Source: Lachnoclostridium sp. (lineage in GTDB: Bacteria; Bacteroidota; Bacteroidia; Bacteroidales; Muribaculaceae). From it: a DNA stretch of 33,733 nt. The position numbers and the translations under genes are program-made. Each line of letters starts with the position of its first letter. Positions within the stretch are counted from its first letter, which is position 1. The stretch lies in contig JAMPAP010000012.1 in NCBI GenBank assembly GCA_023667185.1, positions 1-33,733 on the forward strand, in the 5' to 3' direction. This document shows positions 8,420 to 16,075 of this stretch, in pieces. The notes under the pieces were generated by a model. The model was not told where the DNA came from. It was given only the letters and a program-made list of their open reading frames with translations, and did not search any database.

Positions 8420-9628
8420 ATGAAAAAGTATTTTCTGCTATCATTGGTGGCAATGAGTATATCTTCAGCCGCTTTTGCTGATGAGCCCATTGACACTGTG
8501 ATTCCTGTAGACTCTACAGGCTTCGTATTCACTGACATAAAGTTAGTTCCCACCAACTCTGTAAAGGATCAGAACCGCTCGGGTACATGCTGGTGCTTTG
8601 CCGGAACATCCTTCCTTGAAGATGAGATCCTGCGCAAGACAGGCAAGTCAATTGACCTCAGCGAAATGTTTACCGTGCGCCACTGCTACGATGACAAGGC
8701 CGTGAAATATATGCGTATGCAGGGCAACACCAACTTTGCTGCCGGCGGCTCAATCGTGGACGTTCCCAACGTGTTCCGCACTTACGGTGCTGTGCCTGAG
8801 GAGGTTTATACCGGACTTCAATACGGCGAGGAAAAGCATAACCACGGCGAACTTAACGCTGCTTTAAGCGCCTATCTCAAAGCAGTCTACAACAACAAAG
8901 GCAAACACCTCTCGACTGCCTGGAAGAAGGGCGTCGACGGAATTCTTGACGCTTATCTCGGCGAACTGCCGGAGACCTTTGAATACGAAGGCAAGACCTA
9001 CACTCCGCAGACGTTTGCTGCATCGCTTGGCCTGAATATGGACGATTATATTGCCCTCACCTCCTTCACTCATCATCCTTACTACAAGCCGTTTATCCTT
9101 GAAGTTTGCGACAACTGGACAAATGATGGCTACATGAATCTTCCTCTTGACGAGTTTAAAGCCGTAGTGGACAATGCGCTTGAAAATGGCTACTCCGTAG
9201 AGTGGGCGGCTGACGTCAGCGAGGGCGGCTTCAAGTGGAAAGAGGGGTATGCTCTTATGCCCAAAAAGAAAACTGAGGCCGACATGGAAGGCACCGAACT
9301 TTCACGCTGGGTGAAACTCTCTGATCGCGAGCGCGAAGAGGCTCAGTTTGACTTCAATAGCCCGGTTGAGGAGATCACCGTTACGCCCGAGAGCCGTCAG
9401 GAGATGTTTGACCGTCTTGAGACCACTGACGACCATGGCATGGTCATCATCGGCAAGGCTATTGATCAGGAAGGCAACAAATATTACAAGGTGAAAAACT
9501 CCTGGGACACTAACCAGATCTACGATGGTTACTTCTATGTATCAGAGCCTTACTTCCTTGCTAAGACTCTCAGCATCCTTGTTAACAAAGAAGCTATCCC
9601 CTCCTCCATCTCCAAGAAAATCAAGTAA
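8420..9628 (+). CDS. Exported C1-family cysteine aminopeptidase (bleomycin hydrolase/PepC-like)
   Basis: This papain-fold peptidase belongs to the C1B group. The catalytic cysteine is C57 in NRSGTCWCFAG, the histidine H339 in DDHGMVIIG, and the asparagine N360 in KVKNSWDT, all in family order. Classic PepC and bleomycin hydrolase are cytosolic hexamers. This protein instead starts with a clear signal peptide (MKKYFLLSLVAMSISSAAFA before DEP) and is therefore expected in the periplasm, as in many Bacteroidales homologues. A role in trimming peptides from the N-terminus is inferred from the family. It lies between rnr and an ATP-grasp-like gene that starts 7 nt after its stop. No terminator separates it from either neighbour. 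Confidence 0.9.
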   Translation: MKKYFLLSLVAMSISSAAFADEPIDTVIPVDSTGFVFTDIKLVPTNSVKDQNRSGTCWCFAGTSFLEDEILRKTGKSIDLSEMFTVRHCYDDKAVKYMRMQGNTNFAAGGSIVDVPNVFRTYGAVPEEVYTGLQYGEEKHNHGELNAALSAYLKAVYNNKGKHLSTAWKKGVDGILDAYLGELPETFEYEGKTYTPQTFAASLGLNMDDYIALTSFTHHPYYKPFILEVCDNWTNDGYMNLPLDEFKAVVDNALENGYSVEWAADVSEGGFKWKEGYALMPKKKTEADMEGTELSRWVKLSDREREEAQFDFNSPVEEITVTPESRQEMFDRLETTDDHGMVIIGKAIDQEGNKYYKVKNSWDTNQIYDGYFYVSEPYFLAKTLSILVNKEAIPSSISKKIK

Positions 9629-9635
9629 TCACATC

Positions 9636-10694
9636 TTGAAATTACATCTGTTCAATCCCGAAAACGATCTCGCTCTCGGGATTGATTGCATAAACTATAC
9701 GCCACCGCCCAATGCAGCAGCGCTGCATCGGGCCGGTGCGCTTTTTCCTCTTTGGTGGGCCGGAGAGGGTGATGCTGTAATCACTCCTAAAGGCTACGAA
9801 GAGGATAAGATATGGATGCGCTCAAGGTTCGGTCTTTCAGCTGATACATCTATAATTCCCGACGCCATTCCATCCCCCTGGGGATGGAGCAAAGATGCAC
9901 GCCGCCAGTTTCTGATGGCCGACAAGAATCTTGAGCTTTTGCCTTCTGATCAAGAGCTGGCTGACTTCCGCCGTCTGAGCAGTCGAGCCTCTTCAATCGA
10001 TATCCTCTCCCGCGCTGGTTATCAGGGGGTATTACCCATAAATGCAACTAATGTAGAGGATGCTCTAAGCTTCATTTCCACCTATGGCCGTTGCTATGTA
10101 AAAAGTCCCTGGTCAGGTAGCGGGCGCGGCGTTTTCTCTACTGCCGAGCTCCCGGGCGGAGCGTTGCGGCGTCGCATCGAAGGGATCATTCACCGTCAGG
10201 GCTCAGTAATTGTGGAGAAGGAGTTGGATAAGGTGATGGATTTTGCACTTCTGCTCTACAGGACTGGAAATGAAATAAGTATCGCCGGGCTGTCAGTTTT
10301 TCTTACCGAGCCGCGCGGCATGTACTGCGGCAACCTTGTCGCCCCTCAACATTTGCTGCGTGAAATAGTCTGCTCCAAGGCCTCAGAACAGGAGCTCGAC
10401 TATTGGACTGCGCGTATCACCCAAGCCGTCTATGAATTGATGGCCGGAGAAAGCTATCAGGGGCCAATCGGCATAGATATGCTCGTACACAGCGCAGGTA
10501 TCATGCCTTGCATAGAGATGAACATGCGCATGACCATGGGCTTCGCTGCTATGGCAGTGGCTGATCGTCTCGGAGTCACCTCACCTCACGTCATGGCATG
10601 GAATCATGGCGACATGAGCAAAGATTCTCTCCTGCTCCTGCCGCCACGTGAAGGGTTTGCTTTGACGCTCAATAAATTATTAAGTGACGATTAA
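9636..10694 (+). CDS. ATP-grasp-like protein of unknown substrate, TTG start
   Basis: The recognisable protein begins KLHLFNPENDLALG, so I place the start at the in-frame TTG 7 nt after the peptidase stop, giving 352 residues. Longer frames from upstream would run through the peptidase gene and add a low-complexity Ser/Lys/Pro stretch. ATP-grasp features are YVKSPWSGSGRGVFS (K156 plus glycine-rich loop), the VIVEKEL strand that usually reaches the adenine, GIDMLV, and the metal-binding CIEMNMRMTMG near the C-terminus. This points to a carboxylate-amine or peptide ligase, but the substrate is unknown and the fold assignment is by motif only. The last three residues (SDD) and the stop codon come from the inverted repeat of the adjacent MITE-like element, so the original C-terminus has probably been altered. 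Confidence 0.7.
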   Translation: MKLHLFNPENDLALGIDCINYTPPPNAAALHRAGALFPLWWAGEGDAVITPKGYEEDKIWMRSRFGLSADTSIIPDAIPSPWGWSKDARRQFLMADKNLELLPSDQELADFRRLSSRASSIDILSRAGYQGVLPINATNVEDALSFISTYGRCYVKSPWSGSGRGVFSTAELPGGALRRRIEGIIHRQGSVIVEKELDKVMDFALLLYRTGNEISIAGLSVFLTEPRGMYCGNLVAPQHLLREIVCSKASEQELDYWTARITQAVYELMAGESYQGPIGIDMLVHSAGIMPCIEMNMRMTMGFAAMAVADRLGVTSPHVMAWNHGDMSKDSLLLLPPREGFALTLNKLLSDD

Positions 10695-10842
10695 AAATAA
10701 TATGGTAAACTTTTCTATGTTATTTATGAATCTTCACTTTTTCCAAACAATCATTTAGCTCGCTAAAATCATGCTTGTTCAAAAGCAAATCTTCAAAAAT
10801 AACATTACGAAAAGTTTACCATATTATTTTTTAATCGTCACT
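10682..10842. mobile_element. MITE-like element copy 1 (161 bp, terminal inverted repeats)
   Basis: The ends are near-perfect inverted repeats: AAGTGACGATTAAAAA, then TAATATGGTAAACTTTTC, runs inward from both sides with a single one-base length difference. A weaker extension (TATGTTATTTATGAA against TAATGTTATTTTTGAA) brings each arm to about 50 nt. The centre is a 60-70 nt unique segment. It is much more AT-rich than the flanking genes. The left end supplies the codons for SDD plus TAA of the ATP-grasp gene; the right end supplies the final Lys and TGA of the OmpA-like gene. A second, shorter copy at 25597-25698 shares both arm types. No flanking target duplication is obvious. As RNA it would fold into a long hairpin and could end transcription from both converging genes. 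Confidence 0.75.
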
Positions 10843-11680
10843 TGGTGTCTTCTGACTCGGGCGCCTTGTCGATAAGGTCGAGGAACTGATCAAGCTTGGG
10901 AGTAATGATAATCTCCGTACGACGGTTACGCTGACGGCCGGCATCGGTTGAATTATCGGCTATGGTGTTATACTCGCCACGACCACCGGCAGTAAGTCTT
11001 GACGGATTGATACCGAAATCATTCTGCAGACATTGGACTACACTTGAGGCACGCAGAGCCGAGAGGTCCCAATTGTTGCGGATGTTCTGACGGGTGATAG
11101 GCACATTATCAGTGTTGCCCTCCACGAGTACGTCGTAATCGCTATAATCCTTGATGATCTTTGCTATCTTGCTGAGGGTTTCCATGGCCTTCGGACTAAT
11201 GTCATAGCTACCCGATTTGAAGAGCATATCATCTGACAGCGAGATATATACTACACCCTTGATAACCTTGACATTAACATCCTTCATCTCATCAGTGCTC
11301 AGCGAGCGGGTGAGATTAGTGGTCAGGGCAAGGTTAAGCGAATCAGATTTTGACTTGGCATCCACAAGCTGCTTGATATACTTGTTGGAGGCGTTAATCT
11401 CGTCCACGAGCTTTGAGATGTTGGTATTGCCCTGCATATTAGCGCTGAGGCTCTGATCAAGAGTCTGTTTCAGAGCAGCCATACCGTTTCGTAGCTCCTC
11501 ATTCTGTTTTTTGGTTGCATCGAGCTGGCTCTGGAGGTTGCGTGACTCGGCATTACATTCGATCAGGCTCTCCTTGGTGGAAGAATACTGATCCTGCATC
11601 AGATTGTACTTCTTGTGGCTTACGCATCCGCCGAATATCAGGCTGACTACCGCCACTGTAATTACAGATTTAAGTTTCAT
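10838..11680 (-). CDS. OmpA-family peptidoglycan-binding lipoprotein
   Basis: The start at MKLKSV is preferred over an ATG two codons upstream because it gives a normal lipoprotein signal ending FGG-Cys19. A coiled-coil-like region (about 25-115) spans LIECNAESRNLQSQLDATKK and the following heptads. The C-terminal OmpA domain (about 140-270) shows FKSGSYDISPKAMETL, VEGNTDNVP, NNWDLSALRA and GRGEYN, followed by the GRQRNRRTEI block that contacts diaminopimelate in OmpA/Pal folds. It probably links the outer membrane to peptidoglycan. It is the last gene of a minus-strand run after tamL and the HAD phosphatase. The stop codon lies in the inverted repeat of the neighbouring element, so its extreme C-terminus may have been reset by that insertion. 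Confidence 0.88.
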   Translation of the reverse strand: MKLKSVITVAVVSLIFGGCVSHKKYNLMQDQYSSTKESLIECNAESRNLQSQLDATKKQNEELRNGMAALKQTLDQSLSANMQGNTNISKLVDEINASNKYIKQLVDAKSKSDSLNLALTTNLTRSLSTDEMKDVNVKVIKGVVYISLSDDMLFKSGSYDISPKAMETLSKIAKIIKDYSDYDVLVEGNTDNVPITRQNIRNNWDLSALRASSVVQCLQNDFGINPSRLTAGGRGEYNTIADNSTDAGRQRNRRTEIIITPKLDQFLDLIDKAPESEDTK

Positions 11681-11739
11681 TTCCACAATAGTTTTGAGGT
11701 TATATACGTATATATAACAAACTATCGGGGAGAATGGTT

Positions 11740-12402
11740 TTAGAGAGATGGATGCAAAGCAAGCTCAAGTATCATGTCAGGAGTATCGACGATATGGTCA
11801 GCGTATGCACTCCGTAGCTCTCGCGCCGGGCGGAAGCCCCATGTAACGCCTACTGACTCGACGCATGCACGTCGTGCCGTCTCCATATCCACTCCTGAAT
11901 CACCTACATAGAGGACGTCATTTTTAGCCGTCGGCACCTTGGTAAGAATCTCAAACACAATCGATGGGTCAGGCTTTACAGGGACATCCTCCTTCTGACC
12001 CTCAAGTGCGCTCCATTCTACCATAGGGAAGAAATGAGGTATCAGCCGCGACACGGCCGCTTGGTATTTGTTTGACGCTACAGCCAGCTTTATTTCCTTC
12101 TCCTGAAGCGACTTAAGAAGGGTAACTATACCGTCATAAGGTCGGGTCTTGTCACACTGATGCACATCATAATACTCCATGAATTTCTCTCGCATACGGC
12201 TGACGTTCTCCGGCGTAGCCTCAGCCTCGGGTAATGCACGCTCGATGAGCCTGGTGACGCCGTTACCTACATATAGTGGATAAGCCGCAGCCTGATGTGT
12301 AGGAAACCCGAGCGACTGCAGGGCATAATTAGTGGCATCGCCAAGATCATCTATGGTATTGAGCAATGTACCGTCAAGGTCAAATATTACAAGCTTTTTC
12401 AT
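11740..12402 (-). CDS. HAD-superfamily phosphatase, phosphoglycolate phosphatase-like
   Basis: The start at MKKLVIFDLDGTLLNT puts HAD motif I (D8 and D10) in its usual place at the N-terminus; an ATG five codons earlier would add MLFII and is less likely. The alpha-helical cap domain is of the Gph/PGM type. Motif II is VASNKYQAAVSRLI, motif III is the lysine in VKPDPSIV, and motif IV is YVGDSGVDMETARRA. At 220 residues it fits Gph-like enzymes, which remove phosphate from 2-phosphoglycolate or other small phosphosugars; substrate assignment within this large family is unreliable. It follows tamL after a 33-nt gap and precedes the OmpA-like gene by 59 nt. That second gap holds the 14-bp palindrome TATATACGTATATA at 11701-11714. 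Confidence 0.85.
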   Translation of the reverse strand: MKKLVIFDLDGTLLNTIDDLGDATNYALQSLGFPTHQAAAYPLYVGNGVTRLIERALPEAEATPENVSRMREKFMEYYDVHQCDKTRPYDGIVTLLKSLQEKEIKLAVASNKYQAAVSRLIPHFFPMVEWSALEGQKEDVPVKPDPSIVFEILTKVPTAKNDVLYVGDSGVDMETARRACVESVGVTWGFRPARELRSAYADHIVDTPDMILELALHPSL

Positions 12403-12435
12403 AATAATGAATAACAACCTTACTGACTTATATGT

Positions 12436-14799
12436 TTAGAATGGATAACCCACGGCGAAGTGAAACGTTGCATCGCGATGCCAATTAGGATGTAGCAGCG
12501 GCCATCGCTCCTGGTTCATTGCAGGATTATGAGCTTTGAAGCCAAGATCAAGACGGAGCAGGAAGTAGGTGAAGTCCATACGCAGACCGACGCCGTATGC
12601 CAGGGCTATCTGTTTATAAAATTCGTCGAACTTAAACACTCCACCGGGCTGATTTTCATAATTCTTTATTGTCCAGATATTTCCGGCATCCACAAACACA
12701 CCTCCCTCAAGCACCCAGAACAGTTTGGCTCGATATTCCAGACTGAGATCAAGACGGATGTCGCCACACTGGTTAATAAAGCTCGTCACAGAGTTTTGGG
12801 AGTCATAACTACCCGGGCCGAGTGTTCTTACGCCCCACCCTCTTACGCCGTTGGCACCTCCGGCATAGAAGCGTTTCTCGAAAGGAAGTACCGTAGAGTT
12901 GCCATAAGGCACACCTAACCCGGCGCCGACGTGAAACGATAGCGAGTGGCGACGCGTGAAGTTACGCGTCAAGGTATAGTCAACTTCAGCCTTAGCGTAC
13001 TGCGAGAATTGTATTCCGAAAATATCGTAAACTCCTTCAGCATTAGGATGGGCAAAGGCCTCTGACAGAGCATATAGCAAATTACCGGCCGTCTCTATAG
13101 ACGCTCGTATGGTATAAATGGAGGGCTGAATATTGTAGTTGCGGAGCATCGTGGAAGCTATGCGACGGTTAGTGCGGTAATAGCTGTAGGACATTGACAT
13201 GATAAAGTGGTCTTCGTAACTGTAGCGGAGCAATGGATTATCAGGGGCTATCATGTCAAGGAAATCATTGGTTCGCTCAGGGAGATATACATAGTTGATA
13301 TCCACAAGATTAAATATATGCCTACGGGTGTTTTCACGGTTTACCCAGCGGTATTTCCACGCGCCGCCGGCGATGATACGGGTATATTCAGGACGCTCCT
13401 GAAAGTTAAACGATACGGCAAACTCGGTAGAGACGTTAAAACGCTGCTTCATAGCCCTCGTAGCAAATGGGAACTCAAATCGCGGGAAAGTTATTCCCAC
13501 TTCAGCAGCATATTCCGTATAGCGGTCATTGATAAGACCGTTAAAATTGCCCGAGAGGCTCTCGTAGTTCATGCGCAGACGCGTTGTCAAGAGCTGTGAG
13601 CCGTGGGCAAGGTTACGATGCTGGTAAGTAAGTCCGAGACCGAACCCGAGGTCACCCTCTGAGTTGGTACCCTCTACATCAAATGTCACTGATTGCTTCT
13701 TGTTGCGCTGAAGCAATATGTAAGCATCTATAAACCTGGTATTTCCTATACCTCCGACTGGAACAAAATCTATCGTTATGGCTCTCAAGATGCCTAGCCG
13801 GGCAAGTGATTCATAAGTGCGATCCACTTCAGCAGACCTGTAAAGATGTCCCGGTATGAGGAAGCACTTCTCTTCAAGCGAACCGGGAGTAAGATAATGG
13901 TCTTTGCCATAAAGAATTGTGACATCTTTATATTCCACCGAGTCAGTGACGAAAGCGCGGAAGTCGGCCGGTGTAGAGCCGCCCTGATAGTCTGTGACTA
14001 TATATACGCTCCGTATATAATACTTATCATGAATCGATGCCGCCACCGAGTCGATCATTGCAGCCGATGCAGCCGCGCGCCGCGGTGGATTGACGAGCAT
14101 CGTGAGATTCACCTCCTTGGAGTTTTCAGCCGTGTCGGCATAGAAGGTAATATACTCTTTATTAAACGAATAATATCCTGCATTGCGAAGACGCTCCGTA
14201 AGGCGAACTCGCTCGGCGTCAAGCTCGTTACGGTCAAAATACATACCCGGCCTGATGGTTGATCCCAGCGTATCACGCATGATGATGGCACTGATTGCAG
14301 TATCAGGAATCTCATAGCCTATTGTCGAGATACGGTGAGGCTTGCGTGGAGTCACATGGTATACAATATCCATCTTCTTTTTCTCAGGTCGCGGGAAAGA
14401 ATCCACCATCACGGTAGTCTCCATAAATCCGCGGTTCACGAGCGCCAGACGCAACTGTCGCGCCGATGCCTCGGTAAGCGCCTCATCATATATCACCGGT
14501 GGCTGGCCCATACGGCGCACCCAGCGGTTATACCACTTTGTAGAATCCTTGCCCGACATATTATATGTAGCAAGCTGAAGCTTAAGAAATCCGAGCACCT
14601 TATGATTAGGAGTCTGACGAAGATAATTCACAAGCTCCGATGTTTTCACATCATCGGTTTCATCCCCTTCAATGCTTATATCCACATGGTCAAGCAGATA
14701 CTTACCCTCAGGCACATGACGAGTGGTGCTGCACGACCCGAGACAAAGCGCCAGCACACCACATAGCAACGCAAGAAATATGTTACCTATCCTACGCAT
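12436..14799 (-). CDS. tamL: TamL: lipidated TamA/Omp85-family outer-membrane assembly protein
   Basis: This 787-residue Omp85-superfamily protein should have POTRA-like domains in its N-terminal third and a 16-stranded barrel at the C-terminus. The start MRRIGNIFLAL gives a lipoprotein signal ending LGS-Cys23, the lipid-anchored variant known in Bacteroidota as TamL; an upstream in-frame ATG would overlap the promoter and was rejected. The Omp85 barrel signature is GGANGVRGWGVRTLGPGSY, with the VRGW element equivalent to the conserved VRGF of loop L6. The protein ends in the aromatic strand FHFAVGYPF typical of barrel proteins. TamA homologues act with TamB, and tamB is the second gene of the divergent unit, which supports the assignment. 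A strong promoter sits just 8 nt before the ATG. Confidence 0.9.
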   Translation of the reverse strand: MRRIGNIFLALLCGVLALCLGSCSTTRHVPEGKYLLDHVDISIEGDETDDVKTSELVNYLRQTPNHKVLGFLKLQLATYNMSGKDSTKWYNRWVRRMGQPPVIYDEALTEASARQLRLALVNRGFMETTVMVDSFPRPEKKKMDIVYHVTPRKPHRISTIGYEIPDTAISAIIMRDTLGSTIRPGMYFDRNELDAERVRLTERLRNAGYYSFNKEYITFYADTAENSKEVNLTMLVNPPRRAAASAAMIDSVAASIHDKYYIRSVYIVTDYQGGSTPADFRAFVTDSVEYKDVTILYGKDHYLTPGSLEEKCFLIPGHLYRSAEVDRTYESLARLGILRAITIDFVPVGGIGNTRFIDAYILLQRNKKQSVTFDVEGTNSEGDLGFGLGLTYQHRNLAHGSQLLTTRLRMNYESLSGNFNGLINDRYTEYAAEVGITFPRFEFPFATRAMKQRFNVSTEFAVSFNFQERPEYTRIIAGGAWKYRWVNRENTRRHIFNLVDINYVYLPERTNDFLDMIAPDNPLLRYSYEDHFIMSMSYSYYRTNRRIASTMLRNYNIQPSIYTIRASIETAGNLLYALSEAFAHPNAEGVYDIFGIQFSQYAKAEVDYTLTRNFTRRHSLSFHVGAGLGVPYGNSTVLPFEKRFYAGGANGVRGWGVRTLGPGSYDSQNSVTSFINQCGDIRLDLSLEYRAKLFWVLEGGVFVDAGNIWTIKNYENQPGGVFKFDEFYKQIALAYGVGLRMDFTYFLLRLDLGFKAHNPAMNQERWPLLHPNWHRDATFHFAVGYPF

Positions 14800-14807
14800 T
14801 TCCGCTA

Positions 14808-14839
14808 CAAAGTTACTCACTATTCCCGCAAGAGCCAAA
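14808..14839 (-). promoter_or_regulatory. Promoter of tamL (TTTG-N20-TAACTTTG)
   Basis: On the minus strand TTTG (14839-14836) is followed after exactly 20 nt by TAACTTTG (14815-14808), a near-ideal Bacteroidota promoter. The tamL ATG begins only 8 nt after the -7 box, so the transcript should have a leader of a few bases or none. Confidence 0.75.
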
Positions 14840-14856
14840 ACAATCCCCAACAATTT

Positions 14857-14940
14857 CTAAAATCTAAAATCTAAAATCTAAAATCTAAAAACTAAAATCT
14901 AAAAACTAAAAACTAAAAACTAAAAACTAAAAACCAAAAT
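14857..14940. repeat. Tandem 7-bp repeat, 12 units
   Basis: Twelve uninterrupted 7-bp units read on the plus strand: CTAAAAT four times, CTAAAAA, CTAAAAT, CTAAAAA five times, and finally CCAAAAT. The tract fills most of the space between the divergent tamL promoter and the promoter of the thioredoxin-like/tamB unit, ending about where the -33 region of the latter should be. Such arrays change copy number by slippage. There is no spacer structure, so it is not a CRISPR array. Confidence 0.95.
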
Positions 14941-14966
14941 CTATTTCCCGGATGACTTTTTTTCTT

Positions 14967-14974
14967 TAACTTTG
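14967..14974 (+). promoter_or_regulatory. -7 box of the thioredoxin-like/tamB unit (TAACTTTG)
   Basis: TAACTTTG matches the Bacteroidota -7 consensus and is identical to the tamL -7 box on the other strand. It lies 28 nt before the ATG of the thioredoxin-like lipoprotein. The -33 region falls at about 14943-14947 (ATTTC), a weak match directly adjoining the 7-bp repeat tract. Confidence 0.65.
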
Positions 14975-15002
14975 TAGCTTGTAAACCAAATAACATTTCA
15001 CG

Positions 15003-16073
15003 ATGAATCGACTTTGCTCTATTATATCAGCTGCAACACTCCTGTCAATATCCTTACTTACAAGTTGCTCAAAGTCTAACCAATGGAATATCAATGGTAA
15101 AATCGCTGATGCCGAAGCCACGGATCTCGTTGTTGAGGCCTACGATAATGGCCGATGGTATATCCTCGACAGCATCAAGGTAAGCCAATCAGGCAACTTC
15201 TCTTACAGCCACGATGCTGCCGGATACCCTGACGTCTACCGCCTTCGTAGCGGGGATGCAACAGTTTATTTCCCTATTGATAGCATCGAGACTGTCACAA
15301 TTGCAATTTCAGGAACACCTTTTGCCGCTGAAACTGTACTTTCCGGTTCACCTCAAGCTGAAGCGATGACGGAAGTTGACAAATTAATAGCTTCATCAGC
15401 TCCTGATTTCAAAGACAACCTTTCTAAGAGAATCCTTGCTGACCCGGCTTCGATTGTTTCTTACTACGTCATAAACCGTAAGATTAATGGCAGGCCGATA
15501 TATGACCCGTCGGTCAAGGCCGATCTCAAGATCATCGGTGCCGTGGCTAACGCATTCAATCAATATCGCCCTACAGACCCCCGCACCGCGTATCTCAAAA
15601 ACCTATATCTGCAAAGCCGTCGCGCAGTAATGCCTTCTGACAACAAAACAGAAATAGAAGCCGGAGAGATCCAATTTCCGGAAATCTCTCTTTACGATAA
15701 TCTCGGCAAGCGTAACAATCTTAGCGAGCTCGCAACGAAAGGTAATGTAGTGCTTCTCAACTTCACGCTCTATTCTGACGATAATTCCCCGGCATTCAAT
15801 ATTCTGCTCAACAACATCTACCAGAAATACCATTCGTCAGGCCTTGACATTTATCAAGTGGCGCTTGACACTAATGAATACGAATGGAAAAAGGTAGCCG
15901 ACAATCTCCCCTGGACTACCGTTATCAACGATGCCGCTGATAGCGAACGCGTGTTGTTGACATACAACGTCGGCTCAATTCCCACGATCTTTATCATCGA
16001 CCGCAAAGGCGATATCGTGGAGCGCGTAACTGACATCACCAAACTCGAATCCACCGTAGCACGATACCTCTGA
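15003..16073 (+). CDS. DUF4369/thioredoxin-like lipoprotein lacking the CxxC motif
   Basis: A lipoprotein signal (LLTS-Cys22) leads into an N-terminal beta domain of DUF4369 type (about 27-115: WNINGKIADAEATDLVVEAYDNGRWYILDSI). This is joined by a helical linker to a C-terminal thioredoxin fold of the TlpA/AhpC class (about 220-356). The fold is recognisable from the NVVLLNFTLYSDDNSPAF strand-turn and the cis-Pro region VGSIPTIFIIDRKGDIVER. In redox-active relatives the strand ends in WCxxC; here that place reads LYSDDNSP with no cysteine at all. It therefore cannot be a thiol oxidoreductase and may be a binding or scaffold domain. It lies 2 nt upstream of tamB, and its position suggests a structural partner of the TAM complex, which is inference. 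Confidence 0.85.
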   Translation: MNRLCSIISAATLLSISLLTSCSKSNQWNINGKIADAEATDLVVEAYDNGRWYILDSIKVSQSGNFSYSHDAAGYPDVYRLRSGDATVYFPIDSIETVTIAISGTPFAAETVLSGSPQAEAMTEVDKLIASSAPDFKDNLSKRILADPASIVSYYVINRKINGRPIYDPSVKADLKIIGAVANAFNQYRPTDPRTAYLKNLYLQSRRAVMPSDNKTEIEAGEIQFPEISLYDNLGKRNNLSELATKGNVVLLNFTLYSDDNSPAFNILLNNIYQKYHSSGLDIYQVALDTNEYEWKKVADNLPWTTVINDAADSERVLLTYNVGSIPTIFIIDRKGDIVERVTDITKLESTVARYL

Positions 16074-16075
16074 GA

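Noticed and set aside
9525-9635. N-terminal extension of the ATP-grasp protein inside the C1 peptidase gene
   Set aside because: The extra 37 residues are an out-of-frame reading of the peptidase and lack similarity to the family start.
11701-11714. 14-bp palindrome TATATACGTATATA as an operator
   Set aside because: It is suggestive in position, before the OmpA-like gene, but simple alternating AT sequence is often palindromic by chance, and no matching site or regulator is seen.
12529-14766. Several open frames of 130-140 codons on the plus strand opposite tamL
   Set aside because: The tamL frame has signal, Omp85 motifs and barrel end; the opposite frames lack any family pattern, overlap each other and have no promoter.
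14857-14940. CRISPR array
   Set aside because: The 7-bp units are contiguous with no spacers and no cas genes are near.
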